DNA of 64,000 nt from positions 2,356,001 through 2,420,000 of the forward strand of contig OZ244866.1 in the NCBI GenBank assembly GCA_965221185.1, read 5' to 3'. The notes under the pieces are model-generated. The model did no database searches. It was not told the DNA's origin and worked only from the letters and a program-made list of their open reading frames with translations. Positions 43,701-53,400 of the stretch are shown here, piece by piece (within the stretch, counting starts at the first letter, position 1; every line of letters starts with the position of its first letter). The translations under genes were made by a program, and so were the position numbers. This stretch comes from Aldehydirespirator sp965221185 (GTDB lineage: Bacteria; Actinomycetota; Acidimicrobiia; Acidimicrobiales; Aldehydirespiratoraceae).

Positions 43701-46279
43701 CGGGGCGGGCGGTTTCGTTCATCGCCGCGGGAGTTCTGCTTCTGGTCGTCGGATACCTGGCGCCCGTCGCGCCCGGGGTGCGGGCGGACACAGGGACACA
43801 ATTCGACGTCGACAGTGGCGACTGGCTGTTGGACTGGCTGACCGCCGGCAACTGGCCGGCGAGGGTCGGCGTGGTGGTCTCATCGGTGGGAGCCGGACTG
43901 CTGTTGACGGAGGACGCCGGGAGGGACCTGCTCGAGTCATCGATCGAGACCCGCCTCGCGGCGGTGACCGCGGCCAGTGCGGTGCTGCTTGCGATCGGAT
44001 GGCTCCAGCGGCGGGCCCGGCCGGTGTTCGGGCTGAGCCTGCAGGGCGGAGGGATCGCCCTGCTGCACATCGCCGTCTATGCGGGGTACCCGGTCCACGG
44101 CGTGTTCGGGGCTGCGCCGGCCGGCGCAGCGGTGGTCGTGGTGACCGCGGGGGCGGTGGTGCTGTCGGTCGTGCAGGACTCCCGTGTGCTGGCCGTGCTC
44201 GCCACCGTGGGCGGGTTCCTGGCGCCGGTGCTGACCTACACGAACTCCGACGATCACCTCCTGTTGTTCGGCTTCTACGCCATCTTGAGCGCGGCCGTCG
44301 TCACGGTGGCGTGGTTCAAGGCCTGGCCCGAACTCAACCTGCTGGGCCTGGTGTCCACCTTCGGCATCGCGGCCTGGTGGCTGCAGTTCCGCTTCGATCC
44401 CGACGACTGGGTGGCCGTGCAGCCCCTCATCGCCGTGCTGGTGCTGCTCTACATGTCGATTCCGGCGATCTCGGCCCGGCGGCGCGCCGCCGAGATGCAC
44501 GAGGCGTGGATGCACCCGCTGGTGTTCGGCACCCCGTTCTTCGCGCTGGGCATCCAGCAGCTGCTGGTGGGCCATGTCGACTACGGGCTGGCCATCAGCG
44601 CCGCTGCACTGGCAGTCATTCTGGGCGCGCTGTTGGCGGTCGTCCGCGGCCTGGGCGAGGGCAGCCGCGAGCTGACGGCCACCTACGCCGGCCTGAGCAC
44701 GGCGTTCGTCGCCATCGCGGTCCCGTTGGCACTCGACGGCCCCTACGGGGCCACGGTGTGGTCCGCTCAAGGCGCCCTGCTGGTGTGGATCGGCTGCCGG
44801 CGGGGCCGGTTGCTGCCCATCGCCGGGGGCGGTGTCCTTCAGGCTCTGGCCGGGGGCTGGTTCGCGGTCCGGCTGGCGGAGTCAGTGCCCTATGAGCCCT
44901 CTGTCGCGGTGGTTGTCAACGAGTTCCTGCTTGCCGCGGCGGTGCTGGCGGTGGCCGGCCTGGTGACGGGATGGCGGATGCACCTGGCCTCTGAGCGGGT
45001 CGGCATCACCGCCGCCGCCGGGTGGCCAGTCCTGGCGTGGGGCACGGCCTGGTGGCTGACCGGCGGCCTGGTCGAGATCGGCTCGCAGATCCCCGAGCAC
45101 TGGCTGCCGGCGTCGATGGTCTTTGTGGTGGCCTCATCCGCGGCGGCGGTGGCGGCGACCGGCCCGTTGCGATGGCCCCGCCTGGACGCGCTCGGATTGC
45201 TGATCCCGCCGGCGTTGGTGGCTGCGGTGATCGTCGCGCTCGCCACCCAGGACCACCCCCTCGACCGCTTCGGCTGGGCCGCATGGCCGGTCTCAATAGC
45301 GATCTTCTACGGATGCCTGGGCCCGCGCGAGCAGGCGTTGGGGAGGCTGGCCGCCCGGTGGCACACCAGCCTGTACGGAGATCCGCCGGTCTCCGGCACA
45401 GCCCGCGGGCCGATTCCGCTTGCGGCCTGGCTGCACGCCGCCGGCTTCTGGATGTTGACGGTGATCGTCGTGGCGGAGGTTCTCTGGCAGCTCGACCAGG
45501 TTGCCGAGGGCATCTGGCCGCTGGTTGTGACGGCGGCGGCTGCCATGGCGCTGGCGGCCGCGCCGATGGCCGCTCGACGCTGGCTGGCCTGGCCGTTCGA
45601 TGTGCACAGGCGGTCGTACACGCTGGCCTGCAGCGGCCCGCTCCTATTGGCGCTGTCGGTGGTGGTGCTCGGTGCCGCTGTGTTCTCCGACGGCGACCCG
45701 TCGCCGCTCCTGTTCCTGCCGGTGGCTAATCCGCTGGGCGTTCTGGTCGGGATGCAGTTGGTGGTGCTGCTAGCTTGGAGGAGGCAGGCCGAAGAGCAGT
45801 GGGACCATCCGTTCCAGGGGCTGGTCGATGCCCGCTGGTCGCCGACGCTGTTCGTGCTAGGCGTGATCATGACCACCGCAGAGACGGCCCGGGCGGTGCA
45901 TCACTGGCTCGACGTGTCGTGGGACCTGGAGTCGCTGTGGGAGTCCAATGCACTGCAGACGTCGCTGTCGATCCTGTGGGCCGTGATCGGCCTGTCGGGG
46001 ATGGTGGCCGGTGTGCGCATGGTCCGCCGTGCGGTGTGGGTGGCGGGAGCGTCGTGGATGGCGGTGGTGGTGGTCAAGCTGTTCCTGGTGGATCTCCGCA
46101 ACCTGACCGCGCTGGGCCGCGTCGTGTCGTTCATCGTGGTGGGGGTGCTGCTGCTGATCGTCGGCTACCTGGCCCCGGTGCCCCCGGCCGCACCCGACGA
46201 GCCGGAAGAGCCCAGCGAGGATCCCGCTCCTGACGAGCCGGCAACTCCCGAGCAACCCGCCCCCAGCGGGGAGCGATAA
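40778..46279 (+). CDS. Giant polytopic membrane protein with two tandem DUF2339 units
   Basis: 1833 residues. It begins with a glycine-rich membrane hairpin (LGAALGGLPGFFIGGLLGFVV) and a short coiled coil. A Pro/Ala/Thr linker covers about residues 85-215, followed by dozens of membrane helices. The helical part is duplicated: PVYGVSLQGGGVAVLYLTTYA near residue 290 recurs as PVFGLSLQGGGIALLHIAVYA near 1085, and both are followed by GGFLAPVLTYT and LVFGTP motifs. DUF2339 proteins normally hold one such unit. The acidic, Pro-rich tail is probably cytoplasmic. Function unknown. Start is TTG 40778; GTG 40793 or ATG 40814 in the same frame are alternatives. Confidence 0.8.
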   Translation: MQNTFVTVLATVMGALLGAALGGLPGFFIGGLLGFVVTREMSLRDQRQSLKDAEARLAQLRAWATEMKAWSEQAYARMSSLEDSEESMDPQPGTDTTPDTDTIPDTDTQQGVPARPEPVPRPVASEPQAAARVDIPAPETPAPPDPATRAPHPAEPTPAQPTPTEATPAQPTPAEPAPARAEATWASEPVSPTAAAGSWSDDVDAGEPARGAPPRQPLAPIARLVGAAKEWITTGNAPVKVGVLVSLIGVGLLLREASRRGVVNITLEMRLIAVALFGLALLAIGWRLRRKNPVYGVSLQGGGVAVLYLTTYASFGVYDVLPVAPAAVAVIAVTVGAGLLSVTQDSPPLAVLGIIGGFLAPVLTYTSPHDHVWVFGFYAVLSATIVAVAWYKTWPLLNLLGLGFTFGIAAFWLWRRFDEDKWADVQPLIGVLILLYLAIPVLFAIREAPDLRRPSTAPLVFGTPLLGFGLQYLAVGHTDHGMAISAAALALVHGVLAAVAHRLGRECRSLAEANVGLGITFAVIAVPLAFDAHLTAVVWAAQGGLLVWIGCRRIRVPAVVAGGFLQVVAAAVFLRHLLESLPYPQDALPVANEFFLGSAVLAGTGLMTGRMVHGLRGRVRVDAAVPWIALVWGSSWWIASGLAEIGYQLTAHRLSVSLCFVVLSFGAASLLADRVRWPHLHALGVAIGPTLWLAAPVSLISQELHPLDRFGWAAWPVSFAVFYWFLRSAERRFLRAGKDRFRLLAGVLHAGAYWLLAVLAVSEVYWQIDRTAEDVWLIVAPAAAGAALAAAALLGGRWLRWPLLAHRSVYLSACAGPTLLLAGAAVAVSCLVSAADPSPLPYLPLLNPLIVLLAALAWLGSRWVTAVRPEWEEPTTGEGPPVRALAIAAGGVAVATMELARTIHHWWDVPWDPAALVDSTAFGASLSILWTLIAVAAMVVGARSGRRAVWVWGGWWMAVVLVKLLAVDLNNLTAPGRAVSFIAAGVLLLVVGYLAPVAPGVRADTGTQFDVDSGDWLLDWLTAGNWPARVGVVVSSVGAGLLLTEDAGRDLLESSIETRLAAVTAASAVLLAIGWLQRRARPVFGLSLQGGGIALLHIAVYAGYPVHGVFGAAPAGAAVVVVTAGAVVLSVVQDSRVLAVLATVGGFLAPVLTYTNSDDHLLLFGFYAILSAAVVTVAWFKAWPELNLLGLVSTFGIAAWWLQFRFDPDDWVAVQPLIAVLVLLYMSIPAISARRRAAEMHEAWMHPLVFGTPFFALGIQQLLVGHVDYGLAISAAALAVILGALLAVVRGLGEGSRELTATYAGLSTAFVAIAVPLALDGPYGATVWSAQGALLVWIGCRRGRLLPIAGGGVLQALAGGWFAVRLAESVPYEPSVAVVVNEFLLAAAVLAVAGLVTGWRMHLASERVGITAAAGWPVLAWGTAWWLTGGLVEIGSQIPEHWLPASMVFVVASSAAAVAATGPLRWPRLDALGLLIPPALVAAVIVALATQDHPLDRFGWAAWPVSIAIFYGCLGPREQALGRLAARWHTSLYGDPPVSGTARGPIPLAAWLHAAGFWMLTVIVVAEVLWQLDQVAEGIWPLVVTAAAAMALAAAPMAARRWLAWPFDVHRRSYTLACSGPLLLALSVVVLGAAVFSDGDPSPLLFLPVANPLGVLVGMQLVVLLAWRRQAEEQWDHPFQGLVDARWSPTLFVLGVIMTTAETARAVHHWLDVSWDLESLWESNALQTSLSILWAVIGLSGMVAGVRMVRRAVWVAGASWMAVVVVKLFLVDLRNLTALGRVVSFIVVGVLLLIVGYLAPVPPAAPDEPEEPSEDPAPDEPATPEQPAPSGER

Positions 46280-46306
46280 CCCTGGCCGAGCCCGCCTGCT
46301 AGGGCC

Positions 46307-47176
46307 TCAGCCCGTGCGGGCTGCGCTGAGCAGCGCTCGGATCGAGGTCGCTGCCTCGCTGCCGTCGTCGCACGCCTGGGCCCAGCCGGACGCATCGGCG
46401 CCGAAGTTGGCGTCCTCCATGGTGGCCGAGGCGCCCCGGTCGAGCAGGTGCCGGACCATGTCGGACCGCTGGAACTGGATGGCAAAGTGCAGCGCGGTCG
46501 TGTTCTGGTATGGCCGCGCGTCGATGTCCGCCCCGGCGTCGAGGAGATAGTCGACGACGTCTCGACGAATGTTGAGCGCCGCGAACACGAAGGCCTCGCC
46601 CAAGATCTCGGCCGGATCGTCGGTCGGCGGCGCGCCGGCAGGCCGTCCCACATCGGCCCAGTTGGGACGGCACGGACCGGGATCGGCCAGCAGCGACCCG
46701 TCGGGCGCGACCCAGTCCCGAACCTCCTCCAGCAGCCCCGCGGCCGCGGCCAACCAAAGCGTGGGCCGGTGCAGGCCGTGTGCGACCAGCACGTCGGCGG
46801 CCTCGGTGGAGCTGTGCATTGCGGCGGACTCCAACGGCGTGATCCCAGCGTCGGCCCGGGCCGCGGGGTCGGCACCAGCAGCCAGGAGCTGCGTGCAGAG
46901 ATCGGCCAGGTTCCAGCACCCGGCAAGGTTCAGGGCCCGATCCAGATCAGCGCCGGCGCCGATGAGCGCGTCGACCATCTCAGGCGACGGCGGCCCACCC
47001 TCGGGCTGCGTCATCAGCTCAAGCATCGTGTCGTCGCCAACCTTGAGGTTCACCACCCCCGGATCAGCTTCAAGAGCCGCCCGCAGCCCATCAACGTCGC
47101 CGGTCAGGAGCGCATGCAAAGCCGGCTGCACCCGCTCATCGTCGTTCTCAGCCACGTCGCTGTAGCGCCACGCCAA
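46307..47176 (-). CDS. Ankyrin-repeat protein
   Basis: A 289-residue soluble protein. Ankyrin helices are recognisable as EMVDALIGAGADLDRALNLA, LCTQLLAAGADPAARADAG and VVDYLLDAGADIDARPYQNTTALHFAI. They are separated by a longer insert around residues 150-195, rich in Pro and Asp. It has no catalytic domain or signal peptide and probably binds a protein partner. It starts 3 bp after the stop of a small antitoxin-like gene, so the two are likely cotranscribed. Confidence 0.8.
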   Translation of the reverse strand: MAWRYSDVAENDDERVQPALHALLTGDVDGLRAALEADPGVVNLKVGDDTMLELMTQPEGGPPSPEMVDALIGAGADLDRALNLAGCWNLADLCTQLLAAGADPAARADAGITPLESAAMHSSTEAADVLVAHGLHRPTLWLAAAAGLLEEVRDWVAPDGSLLADPGPCRPNWADVGRPAGAPPTDDPAEILGEAFVFAALNIRRDVVDYLLDAGADIDARPYQNTTALHFAIQFQRSDMVRHLLDRGASATMEDANFGADASGWAQACDDGSEAATSIRALLSAARTG

Positions 47177-47179
47177 GGC

Positions 47180-47392
47180 TCATTCCGTTACCACGCCCCA
47201 AGCCTCAACTTCGTCCCAGAAGCTGTCCGGCTCCTCGGGAGTGCGTTGGTACGCGGCTCGATCCGAGAGTCCCATGGCGCGCTTCACCGCCGCGGCCGCA
47301 CCGTCATGTGCGGCCGCGCTCACATCGATGTTGAGCTTCCGGGCGATCTCAGCCAGCTCACTGTCCAGAGCGAAGGTGATCTGTGTCGACAC
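47180..47392 (-). CDS. Small antitoxin-like protein, 70 aa
   Basis: It begins STQITFALDSELAEIARKL, a beta strand plus helix like ribbon-helix-helix antitoxins, and ends in an acidic, Trp-containing tail (DSFWDEVEAWG) of the kind that wraps a toxin. GTG start. No toxin gene is adjacent; the downstream partner is the ankyrin protein. It may be an orphan antitoxin, or the ankyrin protein may be its partner. Assignment is by shape only. Confidence 0.5.
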   Translation of the reverse strand: MSTQITFALDSELAEIARKLNIDVSAAAHDGAAAAVKRAMGLSDRAAYQRTPEEPDSFWDEVEAWGVVTE

Positions 47393-47490
47393 AATCCATT
47401 AATCCAATCACTTCTGAATCAACGCTAGGCGAGCCGGGCTTCTGTTCCGCGCCTCGGCTCAGGCAGAGGGGTAGCGTCGGGTCTGCAATC

Positions 47491-47522
47491 GGATTCCACG
47501 GCGCGGAGGGTCCGTGGAGTCC
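47491..47522 (+). promoter_or_regulatory. Leader hairpin before cysteine desulfurase gene
   Basis: GGATTCCACGG (47491-47501) pairs with CCGTGGAGTCC (47512-47522) over 11 bp with one G-U pair and a 10-nt loop, 45 bp before the ATG. It may be a leader structure; no terminator U-run follows. Confidence 0.4.
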
Positions 47523-47566
47523 CATATCGCCTGTGCGGTCCGGCTAGCGAGAGCATCGGAGACGGC

Positions 47567-48715
47567 ATGACAGACGTGTACCTCGATTACAACGCCTCGG
47601 CGCCGCTCGATCCCAGGGTGTTCGAGGCGATGGTGCCGGTGCTGTCAGGCGAAGTGGGAAACGCTTCCTCGGTGCACCGGTTCGGCCGCCGCCAGGCCGC
47701 GGCGGTGAACGAGGCCCGTGAGCACGTTGCGGCACTAGTGGGTGGGCGGCCGGCAGGGGTCGTCTTCACCGCGGGCGCAACAGAGGCCAACAACTTGGCT
47801 CTGCGGGGCGCGGTGGAGGCTGCCCCCGCAGGCCGGAAGCGGATGCTGGTGTCGGCAGTGGAGCACGCTTCGGTGGGCCGCACGGCGCGCTGGTTGGCCG
47901 ACTGCGGCCTAGTCAAGCTGGACGTGATCGGTGTGACCGCGGGCGGCCTCGTGACGCCCGACGCTGTGGAGGACCTGGTCGGGGACGACGTGGTGCTGGT
48001 GTCGGTGATGGCAGCCAACAGCGAGACCGGTGTGCTTAACCCAGTGGGCGAAATCGCCGAACGGGTGCGAGCCACGGGGGCACTGTTTCACTGCGACGCC
48101 ACCCAGATGGCGGGCCGCCTGCCGTTCGACATGGAGGCACTGGGGGCGGACCTGGTGTCGGTCAGCGGCCACAAGATCTGCGGACCGGGCGGGGTCGGCG
48201 CCCTGGTGGGCTCCCGCCATGCCTTGCAGAGGCTGGCGCCGGTGATCCACGGCGGTGGTCACGAGCGAGGCCTGCGCTCGGGCTCACTTAACGTCGGCGG
48301 GATTGTCGGGCTGGGCACCGCGGCACGCATCGCCGCCGACGAGCGGGAGTCGGAGTCGGCCAGGGTGAAGGTCCTGCGCGACCGACTGGTGGCCGAGTTA
48401 GAGGCAAGGCTTACCGGCGTGCGTCAGAACGGAGACCGGTCGAGACGGCTGTCGAACACAGCCAGCATCCACTTCGACGGCGCCGACGCCGAGGCGGTCA
48501 TGTCCAACATGGACCCCGTAGCCGTGTCCACCGGCAGCGCCTGCAGCGCCGGGTCGATCGAGCCGTCGGAGGTGCTGACAGCCATGGGCCTGTCCCGCGA
48601 CGCCGCCTTCGAGTCGGTGCGCTTCAGTCTCGGCCGCTTCACCACCGAAGCCGACATCGACGCGGCTGTGGAAAGCGCCGTCGGCGCCGTAGAGCGCGTC
48701 CGCGCCATGACCTGA
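47567..48715 (+). CDS. Cysteine desulfurase (SspA/DndA/IscS-like)
   Basis: A 382-residue PLP enzyme that removes sulfur from cysteine as a protein-bound persulfide. The family opening VYLDYNASAPLDPRV, the PLP lysine in SVSGHKICGPGGVGALVG (about residue 205), HGGGHERGLRSGSLN, and the sulfur-carrying Cys in STGSACSAGSIEPS (about residue 325) are all present. The location at the head of a DUF4007/ATPase/PAPS-reductase operon suggests that it supplies sulfur for DNA phosphorothioation, as SspA does; a housekeeping Fe-S or tRNA role cannot be excluded. It is separated from sspB by an oppositely oriented gene pair. Confidence 0.9.
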   Translation: MTDVYLDYNASAPLDPRVFEAMVPVLSGEVGNASSVHRFGRRQAAAVNEAREHVAALVGGRPAGVVFTAGATEANNLALRGAVEAAPAGRKRMLVSAVEHASVGRTARWLADCGLVKLDVIGVTAGGLVTPDAVEDLVGDDVVLVSVMAANSETGVLNPVGEIAERVRATGALFHCDATQMAGRLPFDMEALGADLVSVSGHKICGPGGVGALVGSRHALQRLAPVIHGGGHERGLRSGSLNVGGIVGLGTAARIAADERESESARVKVLRDRLVAELEARLTGVRQNGDRSRRLSNTASIHFDGADAEAVMSNMDPVAVSTGSACSAGSIEPSEVLTAMGLSRDAAFESVRFSLGRFTTEADIDAAVESAVGAVERVRAMT

Positions 48716-48751
48716 TCAGCCGAGGCCCGGCTCGCCGAGTTGTGTGAGCGG

Positions 48752-48937
48752 CTAGGCGGACTCGGGTGGAGGAGACGGGAACGCGAGCCTGAGAACGCGC
48801 TCGCTCTCGGCCTCATCGTAGGCATCCGCCATCCGGCGCATCCTCTCCCGCTCCTCCTTGGTCGGAGGCCGCGGCGGCACCGAAAAGTCCAGCTTGAACA
48901 CGAGGCGCTGGGGACCAAAGACGGGAATGAACTTCAT
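48752..48937 (-). CDS. Small hypothetical protein, 61 aa
   Basis: MKFIPVFGPQRLVFKLDFS starts the protein; a basic/acidic helix (PPTKEERERMRRMADAYDEA) follows. AGGAGGAA lies seven bases before the ATG, and the start overlaps the stop of the upstream DUF3467 frame as ATGA, both strong signs of a real gene. No family recognised. Confidence 0.6.
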   Translation of the reverse strand: MKFIPVFGPQRLVFKLDFSVPPRPPTKEERERMRRMADAYDEAESERVLRLAFPSPPPESA

Positions 48938-49226
48938 GATAGTTCCTCCTCATCAGGGGGGCGTGATGTGAACCTACCATATTCTTCCTCAAACTGGGCG
49001 ACGTGGTTGGATATCTGCTGGGCCAGTTCCCATGCCACCGTGGCGGAAGCTTCATCCATGCGACGTAAACCGCGTCCGGCAGTTGCGCCCCCTCGCGAAG
49101 CGACACGGCGAACTCCAAGGTGAACTCCAAGCCGGTGTGCCAGACGCTCACAACGTTGGCGTGCACGGCGCCGAGGGGAACGGAGCCGTCCACACGGATA
49201 CTCGGCGTTGAGTCACCAGATGACAT
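48934..49226 (-). pseudogene. DUF3467-like protein with an internal frameshift
   Basis: From ATG 49226 the frame gives VHANVVSVWHTGLEFTLEFA and DAVYVAWMKLPP, then loses similarity. Shifting frame near 49030-49040 gives TVAWELAQQISNHVAQFEEEYGRF, the expected DUF3467 ending, and reaches a TGA that overlaps the next start. A single indel therefore splits the gene; sequencing error or true decay are both possible. No clear function is known for the domain. Confidence 0.6.
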
Positions 49227-49394
49227 CGAAAGATATCCGATCTACCAAGACGAGGGCGAAGCGACACCTCGCGCCGCCGCGGCGCTGGACCCCACCCTCC
49301 ACCGCGGACGCGACCGCCGCGGCTGCGGTGCCGGGGGCGTCCTAGCTGCTGACTATGTTGAAGGCATGACCGAAGGGACTGCGGGGGCTGGCCG

Positions 49395-50423
49395 ATGAGG
49401 CTGGCGGACATGGCCGAGCGCTCGTTCGCCCGCCATGAGACGTTCCATCCCCGCTACGGCTGGTTCCGCAAGGCCTACGCCTTCGTCGCTGACGAGGGGA
49501 ACGACTTCAACCAGGAGGACGCCCCCATCATTATCGGCGTGGGCAAGAACATGGTGCGGGCTATCCGCTTCTGGGGCCTAGCCGCGAAGCTGATCGTCAG
49601 GGGCCAGCAATCACGGAAACCTCGAACGCCGAGTCTCGATCCCACCCGGCGCGGCCGCGCTCTCTTCGGCGAACAGGGATGGGATCCCTACATGGAGGAT
49701 CCCGGAACGCTCTGGCTGCTGCACTGGTTGCTGCTAGCACCCCCCACCCAACTTCCGGTGTGGTGGCTTGCTCTCAACGAGTTTCACGCCGTCGAATTCG
49801 AAGATGCTGACCTTGAGGAGGCCATCAGCACTCACCTGGAAGCTGTAGCAACGTGGAAGCCGCCCCACCCGTCGTCGGTCAAGAAGGACATCAGCGCACT
49901 GGTTCGCACATATGCGCCAGCGCCTCGATCCGACCGCGCCGGCATCGACGACGTCTTGGACTGCCCGCTACGCGAGTTGAACTTGCTGGGGCGCTCGGCC
50001 GCGACAGGCAAGTACCGGTTCACGCTTGGGCCGAAGCCGACGCTGCCCTCGGCAATCGTTGCGCATGCCGTGCTCGACTACATCGACCGTACCGGCACCG
50101 GCGGGAACACGGCCACCCTAAGCCGCCTCGCCCACGAGTCCGGCGCCCCCGGCCGGGCGTTCAGGCTCACCGAAGCCGAGTTGCTCGCCGCACTACAACC
50201 CACGGTGGAGCGCAATCGCGCCTTGAGCCTCGCGACTCCGGCGGGTGTGGCGCAGCTCGCCTGGTCAGGGGAACCCGCGGCTATCGCCACAACGATCCTC
50301 GACGACTACTACGGGACATCCGCAACCGAGGTCTGCTCGGGGTGCATTGGCGACGTGTCCGTCGGCAACCGCCGCGCTGTGGGGGCCATGAGCCGAGTTC
50401 GCTCCGCCGCGGGAGTTCGATGA
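49395..50423 (+). CDS. sspB: DUF4007 protein, SspB-like DNA nickase of phosphorothioation system
   Basis: 342 residues with the DUF4007 pattern FARHETFHPRYGWFRKAY and IGVGKNMVRAIRFWG at the N-terminus, WLLHWLLLAPP in the middle, and a helical C-terminal part. In the characterised Ssp system the DUF4007 protein is the nicking component that acts with SspC and SspD to insert sulfur in one strand. ATG 49395 follows 168 bp without a gene, in which TATGTT at about 49354 could be a -10 element. The stop overlaps the next ATG (ATGA). Assigned from family and gene order, not from experiments on this protein. Confidence 0.75.
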   Translation: MRLADMAERSFARHETFHPRYGWFRKAYAFVADEGNDFNQEDAPIIIGVGKNMVRAIRFWGLAAKLIVRGQQSRKPRTPSLDPTRRGRALFGEQGWDPYMEDPGTLWLLHWLLLAPPTQLPVWWLALNEFHAVEFEDADLEEAISTHLEAVATWKPPHPSSVKKDISALVRTYAPAPRSDRAGIDDVLDCPLRELNLLGRSAATGKYRFTLGPKPTLPSAIVAHAVLDYIDRTGTGGNTATLSRLAHESGAPGRAFRLTEAELLAALQPTVERNRALSLATPAGVAQLAWSGEPAAIATTILDDYYGTSATEVCSGCIGDVSVGNRRAVGAMSRVRSAAGVR

Positions 50424-53400
50424 TGACCATGCTCGCAGACGGCATCTCGGTGGGGAGCCGCTTCGCCCGCTCGGCGAACCTGGAACGCGACATCGCCCAA
50501 TCCGAGCCGCTCGACGGGTACGTCGTCACCGCTCGAGCCCTCGATGTGATTGAGCGAATCGCTTCTACGGCCGCTACAGGGGCTGCTGGCGGAGCCTGGT
50601 CGCTGACTGGGCCCTACGGATCGGGAAAGTCTTCGCTGGCCCTCCTGCTTGATGCTGCCCTTGGCACCCGCTCTGAAGTCCGGCACGCGGCGCTGAAGCT
50701 CATCGACGATGCCTCAGCCGCCGTCGGAGATCTGCTTCGGAAGGCCCACCATCGGTATGGAACCGAGGACTGCGGCTTCCATCGCGGACTCGTGACCGCC
50801 GGGCGGGAGCCGCTCAACCGCACGGTGCTGTGGGCACTCCACAGGGCAGTTCTGCGCAGCTACGGCAGCATTCCCTCGCCCAAGGGATTCCGGGCTGCCG
50901 AGACATTGCGAGGAGCGCTTGAAGATGCTGAGACGGACGACCCCCGACGCCCTGGCCCATCGCCCTCTGCTCTCTTGGAAGTCGCCCGCTGCCTTGCCGA
51001 AGACGCCCCGCTGCTGTTGGTCATCGATGAGTTCGGAAAGAACCTCGAGGCGATCCGCGACGGCGGCAACGCCGACCCCTACCTGTTGCAGCAGCTAGCG
51101 GAGGCGGGTCAGGGCTCCGGCTTGCCCATCTTCGTGCTGACGCTGCAACACCTGTCGTTCGAGGACCACATGGCCGGTGCAGACGGCCCGCAACGCCGAG
51201 AGTGGGCCAAGGTCCAAGGCCGCTTCGAAGACGTGACTTTCGTCGAGTCAGCCGGGCAGACGCGCGCCCTCATCGGAACTGTCTTCGACGTCCAAGATGA
51301 CTCGCTCAGGGCTCGGATCAACGGGTGGGCCAGCGTCCAGGCCAAGAGGATGCGGGCACTGGGCGTCGCCGATCTCGCTGACCCGAAGACGGTGGCGTCC
51401 TGCTACCCGCTGCATCCATTGGCGGCGCTGGTCCTGCCCGAGTTGTGCAGCCGGTACGGCCAGCACGAGCGCACGCTGTTCTCGTTCCTGACCGGACCGC
51501 ACTCCGCGAGCGCTTCTTCGTTCCTTGCCTCTACCGAGTTGCCCGTTCATGGGCGTCCTCCGTCGCTGGGCCTCGAGGCTGTGTACGACTACTTCGTCGG
51601 CAGCAGCGCGCTCAACATCGAGTCCGCCCGTCTGTCAGGCCGATGGACCGAGATCGCCACGCGACTGCGCGACTCCCACGGACTCACGCCATCGCAGGCC
51701 CGGCTGGCTAAGGCGATCGCCCTTCTCAATCTCGTGTCCACAACGGGAACGATCCGGGCATCCCGACAGCTGCTCGCGTTGACCGACAAGAGCGGAAACG
51801 GAGCTCTGGCCAAACTGGAAGACGCGGGCGTGGTCACCTACCGCGACTTCGCCGACGAATACCGGATCTGGCATGGAACAGACGTCGACATCCAACTCCT
51901 CCTTGATGCGGCCCGCCGCCGGATCGAGCGGCAGCCGCTGGTGGAGATCCTCTCCGATATCGATCAGCCGCAGCCGGTCGTCGCGGCTCGCCACAGCGCG
52001 GAGAATGACGTCCTTCGTGTGTTCCATAAGCGCTATGCCAGTTGCGAGGAGCAAGTAGAGCCCGTCGACGCCTTCTCCCGATACGACGGCGAAGTGTTGC
52101 TGGTGGTGGACTCGCACCGTCGTACACCGACCATGGCCCGGCCATCGGCGACGACCAAGCCCATCGTGGCAGCGATACCCGGCGATGTGACTGACCTAGA
52201 CGCAGCCGCCCGGGAGGTCGCTGCCGTGAAGGACGCCCTCAACGACCCCTCGGTCGCAGAAGACTGGGTGGCGCGACAAGAGCTGAGCGAGCGCCTGGCC
52301 CAAACCCGAGTCGCCTTCGACCAAGCCCTCGCCGACACCTTCCACTCAGATGCGTGCGAGTGGATTCTGCTCGGAATCGAGGATGGCCAGAAGCTCCGAC
52401 GTGGGCGGGGAACCGCCGCGCTGTCCGATGCAGCCAACCGTGCGTACTCCAACACCCCGATGATCCGCAACGAGATGCTCAACCGAACTGTGCTCACGTC
52501 GCAAGGGGCGAAGGCCCGAGCAATTCTCCTCAAAGCAATGATCGAGCACGGGTCTGACCCGGACCTCGGCTTGAAGGGCTACGGACCAGAAGTCGCCATG
52601 TACCGGGCCTTCCTGCATGGCACCGGGCTCCACGACGCCGACGCCATGGGCTTTGGTGAGCCATTTGATGACTCGCTGCAACCGGCTTGGAACATGCTTC
52701 AAGAAGAGTTCAAGCGAGCGACAACCCGGCGCGTCAATCTGAACGACATTTACGCAGCACTGCTGTCGCCAACATACGGAATGAAGTCCGGTGCCATCCC
52801 CGTATTGGTCACCGCCGCGCTGATCGCCGCTTCCGATGAGATCGCCATCTACGAGCACGGCACTTTCAAGCCGTTGCTCACATCCGAGTTGTCCGAACGG
52901 ATGGTGCGCAACCCCGGCCACTTCGACATCAAACACTTCGCCAACACGACCGGCGCCCGCGAGCAAGTCGTGCAAGCACTCGTGGACCGGCTCAAGCCGC
53001 AGTCCCACTTCCGTATGCATCGGGTCGCCAACGTGCTTACTGTCGTCGGACATCTGGTGTCCCGAATCAGCCGACTCGACAACTACACCCTCCGTACGAG
53101 GAACCTTGAGCCCAAGACGCTGAGGGCGCGGGAGGCACTGCTAGCCGCTGTCGAGCCCGATGAGTTGCTCTTCATGGCCCTTCCCGAGGCTCTCGGATTC
53201 CGCCCGGTGCCCGCCCACACAAAGACCTACTCGAAGGCAAGCGCCTACGCCGTCGAGGTGGCAGTCGTAGTGGACGAACTAACCAGCAACTACGAGCGGC
53301 TCCTGAGCCAACTCCTGAAGCTGCTGCTCGATGCCAGCGCCGAGACCACCCGCTTGGCCGTGATGGGCCAGGCCGACGCTCTAGAGGGCGAGGTCCTCGA

